This document shows positions 23,806 through 33,030 of a DNA stretch of 64,000 nucleotides, one piece after another (position 1 is the stretch's first letter; each line of letters begins with the position of its first letter). The notes under the pieces were generated by a model. It saw only the letters and a program-made list of their open reading frames with translations. It made no database searches and was not told where the DNA came from. Made by a program: the position numbers and the translations under genes. The stretch comes from JACKIC01 sp964543795. GTDB lineage: Bacteria > Planctomycetota > UBA1135 > UBA2386. The stretch lies in NCBI GenBank assembly GCA_964543795.1, contig CAZIZN010000028.1:1-64000 (forward strand), written 5' to 3'.

Positions 23806-24939
23806 TCATGCGCGCGCGAGCTCGGACCGGGTCGTGAACCCCGCCTGGTCGGCGCGCGCGGCGTTGCCGATGAGGCCCACCGCGGCGAGACAGAAGACGA
23901 GACTCGTACCGCCCGTGCTCACGAAGGGCAGATCGATGCCCTTCGCCGGCGCCCACCCGCTGACCACGAGCAGGTTCACCGCTGCTTGCATGCAGATCAT
24001 CACAGAGTAACCGCACACCAGGCTGCGAAGAAAGGGATCGCGCACTTTGCAGACGATGCGGAAGCCGAGGTAGCCGAAGGCCGAGAACGCGCCGAGCACG
24101 AACAGCGACCCCAGATACCCGAGTTCCTCGGCGACGATCGCGAACACGAAGTCGTTGTTGGCTTCGGGCACGAAGCCCATCTTCATCCAACCCTGGCCGA
24201 GGCCGCGGCCGAACAGGCCGCCCGAGCCGACGGCGATGAGTCCGAGCCCCACCTGCGAGTCGGCCGTCGCACTGCCGAACTCGCTGAGGCGGTTGCGAAC
24301 GTATTCGTGGCGCAAGGCGACCGCCGCGAACGCGGCCATGCCGGCCAGGCCCAGCGGCAGGAAGTGCAGGAAGCGGACGCCGGCGACCATCGCCATGACG
24401 CTCGCGAGCACCAGCACGATCAGGGCGTTGCCGTTGTCGGGCTGCACCATGAGGGCCGCGGCGAGCAGGGCGGGCCAGACCATCGCCGGCAGGAAGCCGC
24501 GCCGGAACGTGTCGACTGCGGGACCGGCCTTGGCGAGCGTCCAGGCGATCGCCACCACCATGCAGAAGCGCGCCGGCTCGACGGGCTGGAACTGCATGCC
24601 GGCGAACTTGATCCAGCGACCGGCGCCCTTGGTGTCGCCGAGCAGTTTCGCGAGCACGCAGCAGGCGGTCGCGGCCAGGAAGGCCGGCACGGCGACGCGG
24701 CGCACCCACGAGATCGGCAACAGCGCGGCGAGCAGGAACGCGATCATGCCGACGAGCAGCTTGCCGCCCTGCGACTTCATCGCCGCGATCGCACCGACGT
24801 CCCAGCGCGAACCCACGACCGAAACCGCCATGACGAGGCCGAGACAGCACAGCGCGACGGTGACCAGCATGAGCCAGTCGAGTTCGCGGATGCTGGGGCC
24901 GTTCGCAGCAGCCTGACGCGGTGGCGACGCAGCGGTCAT
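23806..24939 (-). CDS. ftsW: SEDS peptidoglycan polymerase FtsW
   Basis: Multi-pass lipid II polymerase of the divisome. The 377-residue protein has about ten TM helices and the SEDS motifs: GAGRWIKFAGMQFQPVEPAR, VQPDNGNALIVLVLA, GSGGLFGRGLGQGWMKMGFV, PEANNDFVFAIVAEELG and the C-terminal PFVSTGGTSLVFCLAAVGLI. Location between mraY and murG and pairing with the class B PBP in the same cluster favour FtsW over RodA. The ATG overlaps the mraY stop (ATGA). Confidence 0.93.
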   Translation of the reverse strand: MTAASPPRQAAANGPSIRELDWLMLVTVALCCLGLVMAVSVVGSRWDVGAIAAMKSQGGKLLVGMIAFLLAALLPISWVRRVAVPAFLAATACCVLAKLLGDTKGAGRWIKFAGMQFQPVEPARFCMVVAIAWTLAKAGPAVDTFRRGFLPAMVWPALLAAALMVQPDNGNALIVLVLASVMAMVAGVRFLHFLPLGLAGMAAFAAVALRHEYVRNRLSEFGSATADSQVGLGLIAVGSGGLFGRGLGQGWMKMGFVPEANNDFVFAIVAEELGYLGSLFVLGAFSAFGYLGFRIVCKVRDPFLRSLVCGYSVMICMQAAVNLLVVSGWAPAKGIDLPFVSTGGTSLVFCLAAVGLIGNAARADQAGFTTRSELARA

Positions 24940-26057
24940 CAGCGCACCTTGAAGAGGGCCAGGCTGCACATCGCCAGCAGCGCGGAGACGACCCATGCCC
25001 GGACGACGACGCGCGTCTCGGGCATGCCGTTGAACTGGAAGTGATGGTGCAGCGGCGCGCAGCGGAAGATCCGCTTGCCGCGCAGCTTGAAGGACGCGAC
25101 CTGCAGGATCACGCTGAGCGCCTCGACCACGAACACGCCCCCCACCACGAGCAGCACGATCTCCGTGCGGCTCACGAGCGCGGCGTAGCCGAGCGCGCCG
25201 CCCAGCCCGAGGCTGCCGACGTCGCCCATGAAGACGAGCGCCGGGGCGGCGTTGAACCAGAGGAAGCCGAGGGCCCCGCCCAGCAGGGCCGCCATGAGCA
25301 CGGTCATCTCGCCGGCGCCGGCGATGTGCGGCACGAGCAGGTACTCGGACCAGTCGACGCGACCGACCGCGTAGGTGATGCCGGCGTAGGCGATCGCCGC
25401 GGTGGCGATGCAGCCGGTAGCGAGCCCGTCGAGCCCGTCGGTGAGGTTCACCGCGTTCGCCGAACCGGTCAGCACCAGCACGGCGAGCAGCAGGAAGGGC
25501 ACCCCGAACCACCCGGCGAGCGGCAGCGCGAAGTCCTTGGCGAACGGCAGATGGAGGTGGGGCCCGCCGCTCGCGGCCTCGAGCCCGGCGGGCACCAGCA
25601 GCCAGAAGCCCACGAGCACGGCGACGATCGTCAACGCCCCCTGTTTCTCGCGCTTGCTGATGCCGCGCTTGTTCGGGTTGTGCAGCTTGACCCAGTCGTC
25701 CCAGAGGCCGACGCCGGCGAACGCCGCCACGAGCACGAGTCCCGGCAGGGAGTAACGGTTCGGTCCGTCGAAGCGCAGCCAGACCGCCCCCGAGACCAGG
25801 ATCGCCCCGACGACGAACAGACCTCCCATCGTCGGCGTGCCCCGCTTGTGCGCGTGCAGGTTCTCGAGCGTCGCCGAACCCGTGCCGCTGATGCGCTCGC
25901 CGATGCCCTGCCGCGAGAGCCAGGCGATCACGCGCGGGCCGAGCCACAACGCCAGCAGGAACGTCGTCAGCGCCGCGCCGGCGGCGCGGAACGAGATGTA
26001 GCCGAGCAGGCGGCAGACGTCGTCCGAGAACAGCAGCGGGGCCAGCCAGTGCAGCAT
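24939..26057 (-). CDS. mraY: Phospho-MurNAc-pentapeptide translocase MraY
   Basis: Makes lipid I in the inner membrane. The 372-residue, roughly ten-TM protein has the magnesium-binding DDWVKL, the NLTDGLDGLATG loop, FMGDVGSLGLGG and the HHH motif in APLHHHFQFNGMPE, all diagnostic. It follows murF with a 3-base gap. The murD gene usually found next to it is missing; ftsW follows directly. Confidence 0.96.
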   Translation of the reverse strand: MLHWLAPLLFSDDVCRLLGYISFRAAGAALTTFLLALWLGPRVIAWLSRQGIGERISGTGSATLENLHAHKRGTPTMGGLFVVGAILVSGAVWLRFDGPNRYSLPGLVLVAAFAGVGLWDDWVKLHNPNKRGISKREKQGALTIVAVLVGFWLLVPAGLEAASGGPHLHLPFAKDFALPLAGWFGVPFLLLAVLVLTGSANAVNLTDGLDGLATGCIATAAIAYAGITYAVGRVDWSEYLLVPHIAGAGEMTVLMAALLGGALGFLWFNAAPALVFMGDVGSLGLGGALGYAALVSRTEIVLLVVGGVFVVEALSVILQVASFKLRGKRIFRCAPLHHHFQFNGMPETRVVVRAWVVSALLAMCSLALFKVR

Positions 26058-26060
26058 CGC

Positions 26061-27551
26061 CTAGTTCGCCTCCGCGGCGGCCGCGCCGCGCAGATCCGCG
26101 ACGAGCCGGTCGACGAGCCGGTCGAGTTGCACGCGGCGCGACGCCTTGCAGAGCACGAGGTCGCCGCCGCGCAGGTCCGCGGCGAGGTGCTGCAGCGCCG
26201 CGTCGATGTCGACGGCCCAGTGCACCGCCGCCGCCGGCATGCCGGCGGCGATCGCACCCTCGGCGATCGCGCGGCTGCCCGCGCCGACGCAGACCAGCCG
26301 CTCGATCCCCGCCTCGCGCACCTCGGCGCCGAGCTGGCGGTGCAGCGCGTCGCTCGCGTCGCCCAACTCGCGCATCTCGCCGAAGACGACCCAGCGTCGG
26401 CCGCGCTCCGCAGCCGGCTTGCCGAGCCCGGCCAGCGCCTGCAGCGCGGCGCGCGCCGACTGGGGATTCATGTTGTACGTGTCGTCGAAGACCGTGACGT
26501 CCGCGACGACCTTGGGCTCGAGCCGACGCGACGCGGAGGGCGCCTCGGCCAGCGAGGCGAGCACCTCGTCCTCGGGCATGCCGAGCCGCGTCGCCGCCGC
26601 GATCACCGCGAGCGCGTTGTAGACGTTGTGCGTGCCGAGCCGAGGCAGCGTCACCGGCCGGTCGCCGCGCAGCAGGAACGACGTGCCCAGCGCGTGGAAA
26701 CGCACGTCGGTCGCGAACCAGTCGGCCTTGCCGTGCAAGCTGGTGAACTGCACTTCCGCCTTGGTCGCGCCCGCCATGGCCCGGCAGGAGGCGTCGTCGC
26801 CGTTGAGGATGCAGAGCCCGCCCGCGGGCAGGCTCGCGGGCAGGGCGGCCTTCTCGGCGGCGATGCCCTCGAGCGACCCCAGCCCGGCGAGATGCGCGAG
26901 GGCGACGCAGGTGACGATGCCGATCTCCGGTCGAGCGACCGCGCAGAGTTCGGCGATCTCGCCCGGGCGGTTCGTGCCGATCTCGACGACGGCGGCGCGG
27001 GTCTCGGGCCGGATGCCGAACAAGGTCAGCGGCACGCCGATCTGGTTGTTGAACGAGCCGGGCGAACGCACCGCGGGCATGGCGCGGGCGAGCGTCGCCC
27101 CGAGCCACTCCTTGGTCGACGTCTTGCCGCACGAGCCGGTGATGCCGACCACGCGGGCCCGATGCCGCCGGCGGTGTTCGGCGGCGAGATCGAGCAGCGC
27201 CCGGCCCGTGTCGGCGACGCGCACGACGAACGGCTGGCGATCGCGCGCACGGCCGTCGCCGAGGCCGTCGGGTTCGGGCAGGCGCTCGACGAGCAGACCC
27301 GCAGCGCCCTGGCGCACGGCATCCGCAGCGAACGCGTGGGCGTCGTGGGTGTCGCCGCGCAGGGCCACGAAGAGTTTGCCCGTGCAATCCGAGCGCGTGT
27401 CCGTCGTCACCGTGCTCGCGGCCGGACCGCGCTGCACGACCTCGCCGCCGGTGGCCCGCGCGACGGCCGCCGGCGTCATCCAGGAACCCCGCTCGCGGCG
27501 GCGCGAGCCGTCGCCGGCCCCGGACGCCCGCGGCGCCGCACCCTCGTTCAT
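26061..27551 (-). CDS. murF: UDP-MurNAc-tripeptide--D-Ala-D-Ala ligase MurF
   Basis: Completes the pentapeptide. The 496-residue protein has the N-terminal domain with STVTTDTRSDCTGKLFVAL, the ATP loop VGITGSCGKTSTKEW, SFNNQIGVPLTLFG (MurF-specific), GTNRPGEIAEL and the C-terminal VFDDTYNMNPQSARAAL. The ATG at 27551 overlaps the murE stop (ATGA); an in-frame ATG at 27563 with GGAGG close by is an alternative. Confidence 0.95.
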   Translation of the reverse strand: MNEGAAPRASGAGDGSRRRERGSWMTPAAVARATGGEVVQRGPAASTVTTDTRSDCTGKLFVALRGDTHDAHAFAADAVRQGAAGLLVERLPEPDGLGDGRARDRQPFVVRVADTGRALLDLAAEHRRRHRARVVGITGSCGKTSTKEWLGATLARAMPAVRSPGSFNNQIGVPLTLFGIRPETRAAVVEIGTNRPGEIAELCAVARPEIGIVTCVALAHLAGLGSLEGIAAEKAALPASLPAGGLCILNGDDASCRAMAGATKAEVQFTSLHGKADWFATDVRFHALGTSFLLRGDRPVTLPRLGTHNVYNALAVIAAATRLGMPEDEVLASLAEAPSASRRLEPKVVADVTVFDDTYNMNPQSARAALQALAGLGKPAAERGRRWVVFGEMRELGDASDALHRQLGAEVREAGIERLVCVGAGSRAIAEGAIAAGMPAAAVHWAVDIDAALQHLAADLRGGDLVLCKASRRVQLDRLVDRLVADLRGAAAAEAN

Positions 27552-29080
27552 CGGTGCAACCATCCTGCCTCCCTCGCCGCGAGTGCCCGCGCCGCTTCGA
27601 GGCGGTCGTCGAACGGCACGACGCAGTCCTTGAACACCTGGTAGGTCTCGTGCCCCTTGCCGGCGAGCAGCACGATGTCGCCTGGCGCGGCGCCGGCCAC
27701 CGCCGTCCGGATCGCTTCGGCGCGGTCGACGATGCGCTGCCGCTCGCAGGCCGCATCCGCGAAGCCGGCCTCCATCTCGGTGAGGATCGTCTCGGGGTCC
27801 TCGCTGCGCGGATTGTCGCTCGTGAGATAGGCCCGGTGCGCGTGGGCAGCGACGGCCGCGGCCATCGGCGCCCGCTTGCTCCGATCGCGGTCGCCGCCGC
27901 AGCCGAACACGACGTGCAGGCGGCCCTCGCAGACCTCGCGCAGCGTACCGCACACCTTGTCGAGCGCGTCCGGCGTGTGCGCGTAGTCGACGAACACCCT
28001 CACGCCGGGCCGCCCGGTCGGGCATTCGACGAGCTCGAGCCGGCCGGGCACGGGCCGCGCGTCCTCGAGCGCCGACGCGACGGTCAGTTCGCTGGCGCCC
28101 AGCGACAGGGCCGCGGCGGCGGCCGCCAGCGCGTTGTGCACGTTGTGCATGCCGACCAACCGCAGGAACAGCTCGACGGAGCCGTGCGGCATCACCATGA
28201 GGAACCGCGTGCCGTCCGGACCCGGCCGCAGGTCCTCGGCGCGCACGTCGGCGCTGGGATGGAAGCCGTACCAGAGGATGCGCACGCCGCTCGGCAGGGC
28301 CTCCGCCATCGCCTCGGACGCCGGGTCGTCGCGGTTGAGCACCGCGGTGGCGCCGGGCTCGAGGGCGGCGAACAGGCGCGCCTTGGCGGCGCGGTAGTTC
28401 GCCATGGTGCCGTGGTAGTCGAGGTGGTCCTGCGTCAGGTTCGTGAAGACCGCCGAAGCGAAGCGCACGCCCCGCACGCGCTCCTGGTCGAGACTGTGGC
28501 TCGACACCTCCATGACGCACGCGCTCGCGAAGCGGTCGGCCATCTCGCGCAGGTAGCCGTGGATGCGCACGGGGTCCGGCGTCGTGTTCGCGGCCGGGAT
28601 GCGGCGACCGCCGAACTCGTAGGCGATCGTGCCGAGCAAGCCGACCTGCCGGCGGTCCGCCTGCAGGCACGCGCGGATCAGGTGCGAGGTCGTCGTCTTG
28701 CCGTTCGTGCCCGTGACGCCGACGACCGAGAGCGCGCTCGACGGGTCGCGGTAGTAGAACCGCGCGGCGTCGGCCAGCGCCGCCCGCGCGTTCTCCACCA
28801 CGAGCACCGGCACGGAGAGCGGCAGCGCCTCCTCCGCGACGATCGCCACGGCACCGCGTGCGACCGCCTGCTGCGCGAAGATGGTGCCGTCGTTGCGGGC
28901 GCCGCGGATCGCGAAGAAGAGGTTGCCGGGCCGAACCTCGGCGGAGTGGAACGCGAGGCCGTCGACCGCGAGGTCGCGCCAGCGCAACACCTCGCGCGGT
29001 TGCAGGAGTTCGCGCAGTTCGCGCAGACGCACGTATCCCTGTCCGGCAGGCAAGCCGGATGGGTAAGCCAGTTCCGTCAT
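27548..29080 (-). CDS. murE: UDP-MurNAc-dipeptide--2,6-diaminopimelate ligase MurE
   Basis: Adds the third amino acid of the stem peptide. The 510-residue protein has the ATP loop GVTGTNGKTTTSH at about 121-133, TTPDPVRIHGYL, EVSSHSLDQERV, TNLTQDHLDYHGTM and DYAHTPDALDKV. The DNPR motif at 422-425 marks meso-diaminopimelate specificity; lysine enzymes differ there. This indicates DAP-type, Gram-negative-like peptidoglycan. It starts directly after the PBP stop. Confidence 0.96.
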   Translation of the reverse strand: MTELAYPSGLPAGQGYVRLRELRELLQPREVLRWRDLAVDGLAFHSAEVRPGNLFFAIRGARNDGTIFAQQAVARGAVAIVAEEALPLSVPVLVVENARAALADAARFYYRDPSSALSVVGVTGTNGKTTTSHLIRACLQADRRQVGLLGTIAYEFGGRRIPAANTTPDPVRIHGYLREMADRFASACVMEVSSHSLDQERVRGVRFASAVFTNLTQDHLDYHGTMANYRAAKARLFAALEPGATAVLNRDDPASEAMAEALPSGVRILWYGFHPSADVRAEDLRPGPDGTRFLMVMPHGSVELFLRLVGMHNVHNALAAAAAALSLGASELTVASALEDARPVPGRLELVECPTGRPGVRVFVDYAHTPDALDKVCGTLREVCEGRLHVVFGCGGDRDRSKRAPMAAAVAAHAHRAYLTSDNPRSEDPETILTEMEAGFADAACERQRIVDRAEAIRTAVAGAAPGDIVLLAGKGHETYQVFKDCVVPFDDRLEAARALAAREAGWLHR

Positions 29081-31168
29081 CTACCGCCCTTCGACCGTTG
29101 TCCCTGGAGCCCCCCGGCCCCAGCCTGAGTCACCAGGAGTGTTGTCCGTTCCGTCGTCGCCGACGTGCGAGTCCTGGTGCGGCCGCCCCTGTTGCGCGAG
29201 CTGTTGCGCTCGCATCAACAGACGCGCGACCGACGGCGCAGCATACTTGCCGCCGTAGAACTTCGCAGCATCGTCTCGTTGCAGCACACACACCGCGAGC
29301 CAGCGCGGCGCCTCGGCAGGAAGGAAGCCGACGAAGCTCGCGTTGCGCACCTGATGGCGACCGCGCTCCTTCGAGGAACTCCAGCTCACCGCCGTGCCCG
29401 TCTTGCCGGCCACGATGCCGTGGAGATCGATCCCCAGCTCTTTCCGCATGGCCTCGTGCAGATGCCGGCCGGTCGCACCCTGCTGGTCGCTGACCACGTC
29501 GATCAGGGCGCCCTGCACCGCGTGCACGACCTCCGGGCGGAGCCGCCGGCCGGGCTGGACGCCGCTCGGAGCCGCCTGCCAGTCGCCGCTCTGTTCGATG
29601 CCGCGTGCGACGCGCAGCTGCGCGCCGTCGCCGCGGAACAGCCGCAGGTAGGCCCGCGCCATCTGCAGCGCGGTGACCTGGAACTCGTAGCCGAAGCTGA
29701 ACGACACCGCGGAGAAGCGGCGGAACTGCCGTGGCGGCGTCGACGGATCGAACGACCGGTGGAACGAGTGGTTCGCCCAGGTCGCCAGGCTGGCGCGCGG
29801 TTCGCCCTCGAGGCCCAGCCCCAGCGGCGCACCGAAGCCGAAGAAGTCCATGTAGTCGCGCCACTGCTCGCGTTCGAGGGCGAGACCGACGTAGGTGGCG
29901 CCGATGTTCGAGCTGTTGACCAGGATGCCGTGCGGCGTGAGGTCGTGGCAGTCGTGGTCGTCCTTCACCACGCGACCCAGCGTGCCGATCGTCTCGCGGT
30001 ACTCCGCACCGCCGGGCCGGCAGTCGTGCACGCGGTTCCAGTCGACCTTGCCCGCTTCGAGCGCATAGGCGAACACGAGCGGCTTCACGATCGACCCGGG
30101 CTCGTAGAGGCTCTGGTAGGGCGTGAAGGACAGCCCGATCGCTTCCTGGCGGCTCTTGCCCTGGTGCCACGAGGCCGCGGCCAGCACGTCGCCGGTGTCG
30201 ATCTCGACGAGCGCCAGCGCGGCCCAGATCGGCGGCGTGCCCTCTTCCTGGGCCAGCTCGGCGGCGAGTTCGAGCTCGCGCACCGCCTGCCGCTGCAGAT
30301 CGATGTCGATCGTGGCATGCAGCACGTGCGGCTTCAGCGCGGCCGCCAGCGGCGCCAGGAAGTAACCGCGTCCCTTGCCGTCGCGCCGGAAGCGACGCTG
30401 CGCGGGGTCGCCGGCGTCGAGCCCGTCGAGCGACTCGAGGCCCGCCATGCCGCGGCGCTGCAACAGGTAGCTGCCGTCGACCCGCAGGCTGGTCGCGCTC
30501 GTGTGACCGACGATGCCGCAGGTGAAATCGCGATCCGGGTAGCTGCGGCTCTGCGTGCGCAGGAAGTGGATCGCCAGCCAGTCGCCGAGTTCCGGATCCG
30601 CGTCGAGCTCGCGCAGCGCCTCGACGACGTCCAGCGAATCGATGTCGCCGCCGACCGCGATCTCGCCGGTCAGCGGGTGACCGACCGGGAGCTTCCCGCC
30701 GCGCACGAGGTTCGCGAGATCAAAGGTCCGGCGCAGCCGCTCCGCGAACTTCGCGAGGTGCACCTCGCGCGCCTGTTGCCGATCGGCCAGATCGGTGTCC
30801 CGCACCATCGCGTCGGCGAGCGCCGCGGCAACCCTGCCCAGGAACGCGAGGTAGGCGTCGACGTAGAGCCGCTTGCCGCCGCGCGGCGACACCGTGATCG
30901 TGCAGCGCACGTCGTAGACCTCGTGGTCCATCGCCAGCGGCCGGCCGCGGCGGTCGACGATCGTCGCGCGCGGCGCCGGCAGCATCTCGCTGCACAGCGA
31001 CTGCCGATCGGCCGATGCGGGCACCAGCGGCAGCATCGTGCCGTCCCTGCGCACGATCGTGGCAGCCTGCGCCACCTGCACCCAGCCGAGCCAGCCGGCC
31101 AGGAACACCGGCACGGCCCCGAGCGCGCCGAAGACCAGTCGCAACTTGATCCGTTCGGCTCGCTTCAC
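29081..31168 (-). CDS. ftsI: Class B penicillin-binding protein, FtsI/PBP3-like
   Basis: Septal transpeptidase. The 695-residue protein has a short cytoplasmic tail, one TM helix (about 11-30), a dimerisation/pedestal domain starting at PRATIVDRRGRPLAM, and the transpeptidase domain with SIVK (S359-K362, in YEPGSIVKP), SSN at 419-421 and KTGT at 589-592. No PASTA domains. The pedestal region is about 60-80 residues longer than in E. coli FtsI. The tail after 660 is Gln/Gly-rich and low complexity. The GTG start overlaps the FtsL-like stop (GTGA). Confidence 0.92.
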   Translation of the reverse strand: MKRAERIKLRLVFGALGAVPVFLAGWLGWVQVAQAATIVRRDGTMLPLVPASADRQSLCSEMLPAPRATIVDRRGRPLAMDHEVYDVRCTITVSPRGGKRLYVDAYLAFLGRVAAALADAMVRDTDLADRQQAREVHLAKFAERLRRTFDLANLVRGGKLPVGHPLTGEIAVGGDIDSLDVVEALRELDADPELGDWLAIHFLRTQSRSYPDRDFTCGIVGHTSATSLRVDGSYLLQRRGMAGLESLDGLDAGDPAQRRFRRDGKGRGYFLAPLAAALKPHVLHATIDIDLQRQAVRELELAAELAQEEGTPPIWAALALVEIDTGDVLAAASWHQGKSRQEAIGLSFTPYQSLYEPGSIVKPLVFAYALEAGKVDWNRVHDCRPGGAEYRETIGTLGRVVKDDHDCHDLTPHGILVNSSNIGATYVGLALEREQWRDYMDFFGFGAPLGLGLEGEPRASLATWANHSFHRSFDPSTPPRQFRRFSAVSFSFGYEFQVTALQMARAYLRLFRGDGAQLRVARGIEQSGDWQAAPSGVQPGRRLRPEVVHAVQGALIDVVSDQQGATGRHLHEAMRKELGIDLHGIVAGKTGTAVSWSSSKERGRHQVRNASFVGFLPAEAPRWLAVCVLQRDDAAKFYGGKYAAPSVARLLMRAQQLAQQGRPHQDSHVGDDGTDNTPGDSGWGRGAPGTTVEGR

Positions 31169-31419
31169 TGCAGCGACTCCCGGCGTCGGTCCGCCTCGCT
31201 GCGGAAGAGCCGCCGATGCGCGGCCGCGAGCCGGTCGGGCGACGCCTCGTCGAGCACGCGGATGTCGAGCCGCCGGAGTTCGATCGCGCGGTCCTGGACG
31301 GCGGCGCGCTCCAGCTCGACGGCGCGGCGCATCCGCGCGTTCTCGGCGCGCAACGCCGACGTGCCGATGGCGAGCCCGACCGCGCAGGCGAACAGGACCC
31401 CGGCGAGCAACCACCTCAT
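31165..31419 (-). CDS. ftsL: FtsL-like small bitopic protein
   Basis: FtsL is a divisome activator that pairs with FtsB and FtsW-FtsI. This 84-residue protein has a TM helix at about 3-22 (LLAGVLFACAVGLAIGTSAL) followed by a predicted coiled coil (ENARMRRAVELERAAVQDR). FtsL sequences are poorly conserved, so the call rests on topology, size and position between rsmH and the class B PBP. GGAGG lies 4 bases before the ATG, the start overlaps the rsmH stop (ATGA) and the stop overlaps the PBP start. Confidence 0.75.
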   Translation of the reverse strand: MRWLLAGVLFACAVGLAIGTSALRAENARMRRAVELERAAVQDRAIELRRLDIRVLDEASPDRLAAAHRRLFRSEADRRRESLQ

Positions 31420-32363
31420 GCTGCCTCCTCGCGGCGGATGCCGCAGCGCAGCTTGGCGCTGCGCGCGCGCGGGTTGGCGCGCACCTCGTCCTCGCCCGCT
31501 TCGATCGGCTTCTTCGTCACGACGACGAAGTGCTCGCGCAGGAAGTGCTTCACCAGGCGGTCCTCGTGCGAGTGGAACGAGATGACCGCGAGCCGGCCGC
31601 CCGGGGCCAGGCAGTCGTGCGCCGCCCTGAGGCCCCGCTCGAGCTCGCCGAGTTCGTCGTTCACGAACATGCGGATCGCCTGGAACGTGCGCGTCGCCGG
31701 GTGGATCCGACCGTGCCGCTGTGCCGCGGGCATCGCCGCGGTCACGATGTCGGCCAGCTGGCGCGTGCGAACGATCGGCGTGCGGCGCCGCGCTTCGACG
31801 ATCGCGCGGGCGATGCGGCGACTGCAGCGCTCGTCGCCGAGCTGGAAGATCGTGTCGGCGAGCTGTCGCTCGGAGACCGAACGCAGCCACTCGGCCGCAC
31901 TCGGGCCGGACGACGCATCCATCCGCATGTCGAGAGGCCCGTCGGCCATGAACGAAAACCCCCGCTCCGGACGATCCAATTGCAGCGAACTGACACCGAG
32001 GTCGAGCAGCACGCGATCGCAGCGACTCGCAGAGCTCGCCGCCAACGCCTCGCGCATGCCCGTGTAGGAGGAATGGTGCAGCGAGATCCCGACCTCTGCG
32101 CCGGCCGCCTTCGCGGCGGCCGCCAAGGCGACCTGCGCCGAGGCCAGGATCTCGCTGTCCCGATCGAGCCCCACCAACGAGCCGCCCGGAGCGATGGCGG
32201 ACACGATTGCCCTCGCGTGTCCGCCCGCCCCGACCGTACCATCGACGACCACGAGGCCAGGACCGAGCTCCAGGACCTCGATCACCTCGCGCAGCAGCAC
32301 GGGGACGTGCACGGGCTGCCTAGTTCCCGCGCCGTCGTCGCTGCTACCGATCGCACCGTTCAT
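31416..32363 (-). CDS. rsmH: 16S rRNA (cytosine1402-N4)-methyltransferase RsmH
   Basis: Methylates C1402 at the decoding site. The 315-residue protein has the N-terminal HVPVLLREVIEVL, the SAM motif VDGTVGAGGHARAI, LDLGVSSLQLDRPERGFSF, the inserted substrate domain, TFQAIRMFVNDELGELE, and ISFHSHEDRLVKHF (usually ISFHSLEDR). It ends with NPRARSAKLR. It follows mraZ by 84 bases, the normal mraZ-mraW order. Confidence 0.96.
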   Translation of the reverse strand: MNGAIGSSDDGAGTRQPVHVPVLLREVIEVLELGPGLVVVDGTVGAGGHARAIVSAIAPGGSLVGLDRDSEILASAQVALAAAAKAAGAEVGISLHHSSYTGMREALAASSASRCDRVLLDLGVSSLQLDRPERGFSFMADGPLDMRMDASSGPSAAEWLRSVSERQLADTIFQLGDERCSRRIARAIVEARRRTPIVRTRQLADIVTAAMPAAQRHGRIHPATRTFQAIRMFVNDELGELERGLRAAHDCLAPGGRLAVISFHSHEDRLVKHFLREHFVVVTKKPIEAGEDEVRANPRARSAKLRCGIRREEAA

Positions 32364-32447
32364 GGACCGCTTCCCAAGACCGCCCTGCAGCAGTCACAGA
32401 ACCGACGCTTCGACCGGAAGCGCCGTGGTGCGCGGTGCCGAGGCCGG

Positions 32448-32921
32448 TCACGGACCGCCCGCGGGCACCGATGGTTTGGTGGGTTCGACCCAACTGGCAA
32501 AGAGCGATTCTTCGTCGGGCGACGCCTCGGCCAGCGAGCTGCCCAGGTGTTGCGGCGACCAGATCTCGACGACCTGGCCGAGCCCCACGAGGACGACCGG
32601 CTGGCTCGGGGCGAGCCCGGCGTACTTCAGCAGCGGGTCCGGGATGCGGATCCGCTTGTTGCTGTCCGGCACGACCCGTTCGGAATGCCCGAGGAATCGC
32701 CGGCACAGAGCGCGGTGGGCGCGGCTGCCAGGTACGGCCCTACCGATCCGATCGGAGAGTTCCTCGAACCCCTTGCGGGTGTGCAGGAGGAGACAGCGGT
32801 CCAGACCCGCCGTGACGACGAACTCGTGTTCGACCTTCGCGACGGCATCGAGGATGCGACCGGGCAGGACGAGCCTGCCCTTGTCGTCGATGCCGTGCTC
32901 CGAGCTGCCGAGGAACGTCAT
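32448..32921 (-). CDS. mraZ: Transcriptional regulator MraZ
   Basis: AbrB-like DNA-binding regulator of the dcw operon, acting as a ring-shaped oligomer. The 157-residue product carries both MraZ half motifs: DDKGRLVLPGRI near residue 10 and SNKRIRIPDPLLKYAGL in the second half. The ATG at 32921 is chosen because homology starts MTFLGSSEHGIDDKGR and the promoter's predicted start is only about 30 bases upstream. A longer frame from 32969 would start inside the promoter. The last 20 residues (VEPTKPSVPAGGP) look disordered. Confidence 0.94.
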   Translation of the reverse strand: MTFLGSSEHGIDDKGRLVLPGRILDAVAKVEHEFVVTAGLDRCLLLHTRKGFEELSDRIGRAVPGSRAHRALCRRFLGHSERVVPDSNKRIRIPDPLLKYAGLAPSQPVVLVGLGQVVEIWSPQHLGSSLAEASPDEESLFASWVEPTKPSVPAGGP

Positions 32922-32957
32922 GCGGACGAGACCGGGTGCTGTTCCCAGTCGCTCGGG

Positions 32958-32985
32958 ACCATACCCCACTACAAACCACAGTCAA
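32958..32985 (-). promoter_or_regulatory. Promoter of the mraZ-dcw operon
   Basis: On the minus strand, TTGACT (32985-32980) and TATGGT (32963-32958) are separated by 16 bases. Predicted start is about 32951. The promoter is interleaved with the GTGG boxes described in the next entry, so MraZ bound there would block it. Confidence 0.75.
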
Positions 32986-33030
32986 CCACTCGCTCCCACG
33001 AATCACCCCTGATAAACCACTCTCCACCAC
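32965..33030 (-). promoter_or_regulatory. MraZ operator: periodic GTGG boxes over the dcw promoter
   Basis: On the minus strand four GTGG(G/T) boxes recur with an exact 10-base period, at 32999-32995, 32989-32985, 32979-32975 and 32969-32965. Upstream, two more GTGG boxes at 33030-33027 and 33020-33017 are also 10 apart, with a degraded AGGG at 33010; this second group is shifted by one base. In E. coli MraZ binds TGGGN repeats with the same 10-base period. The boxes cover the -35, spacer and edge of the -10. Confidence 0.8.
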
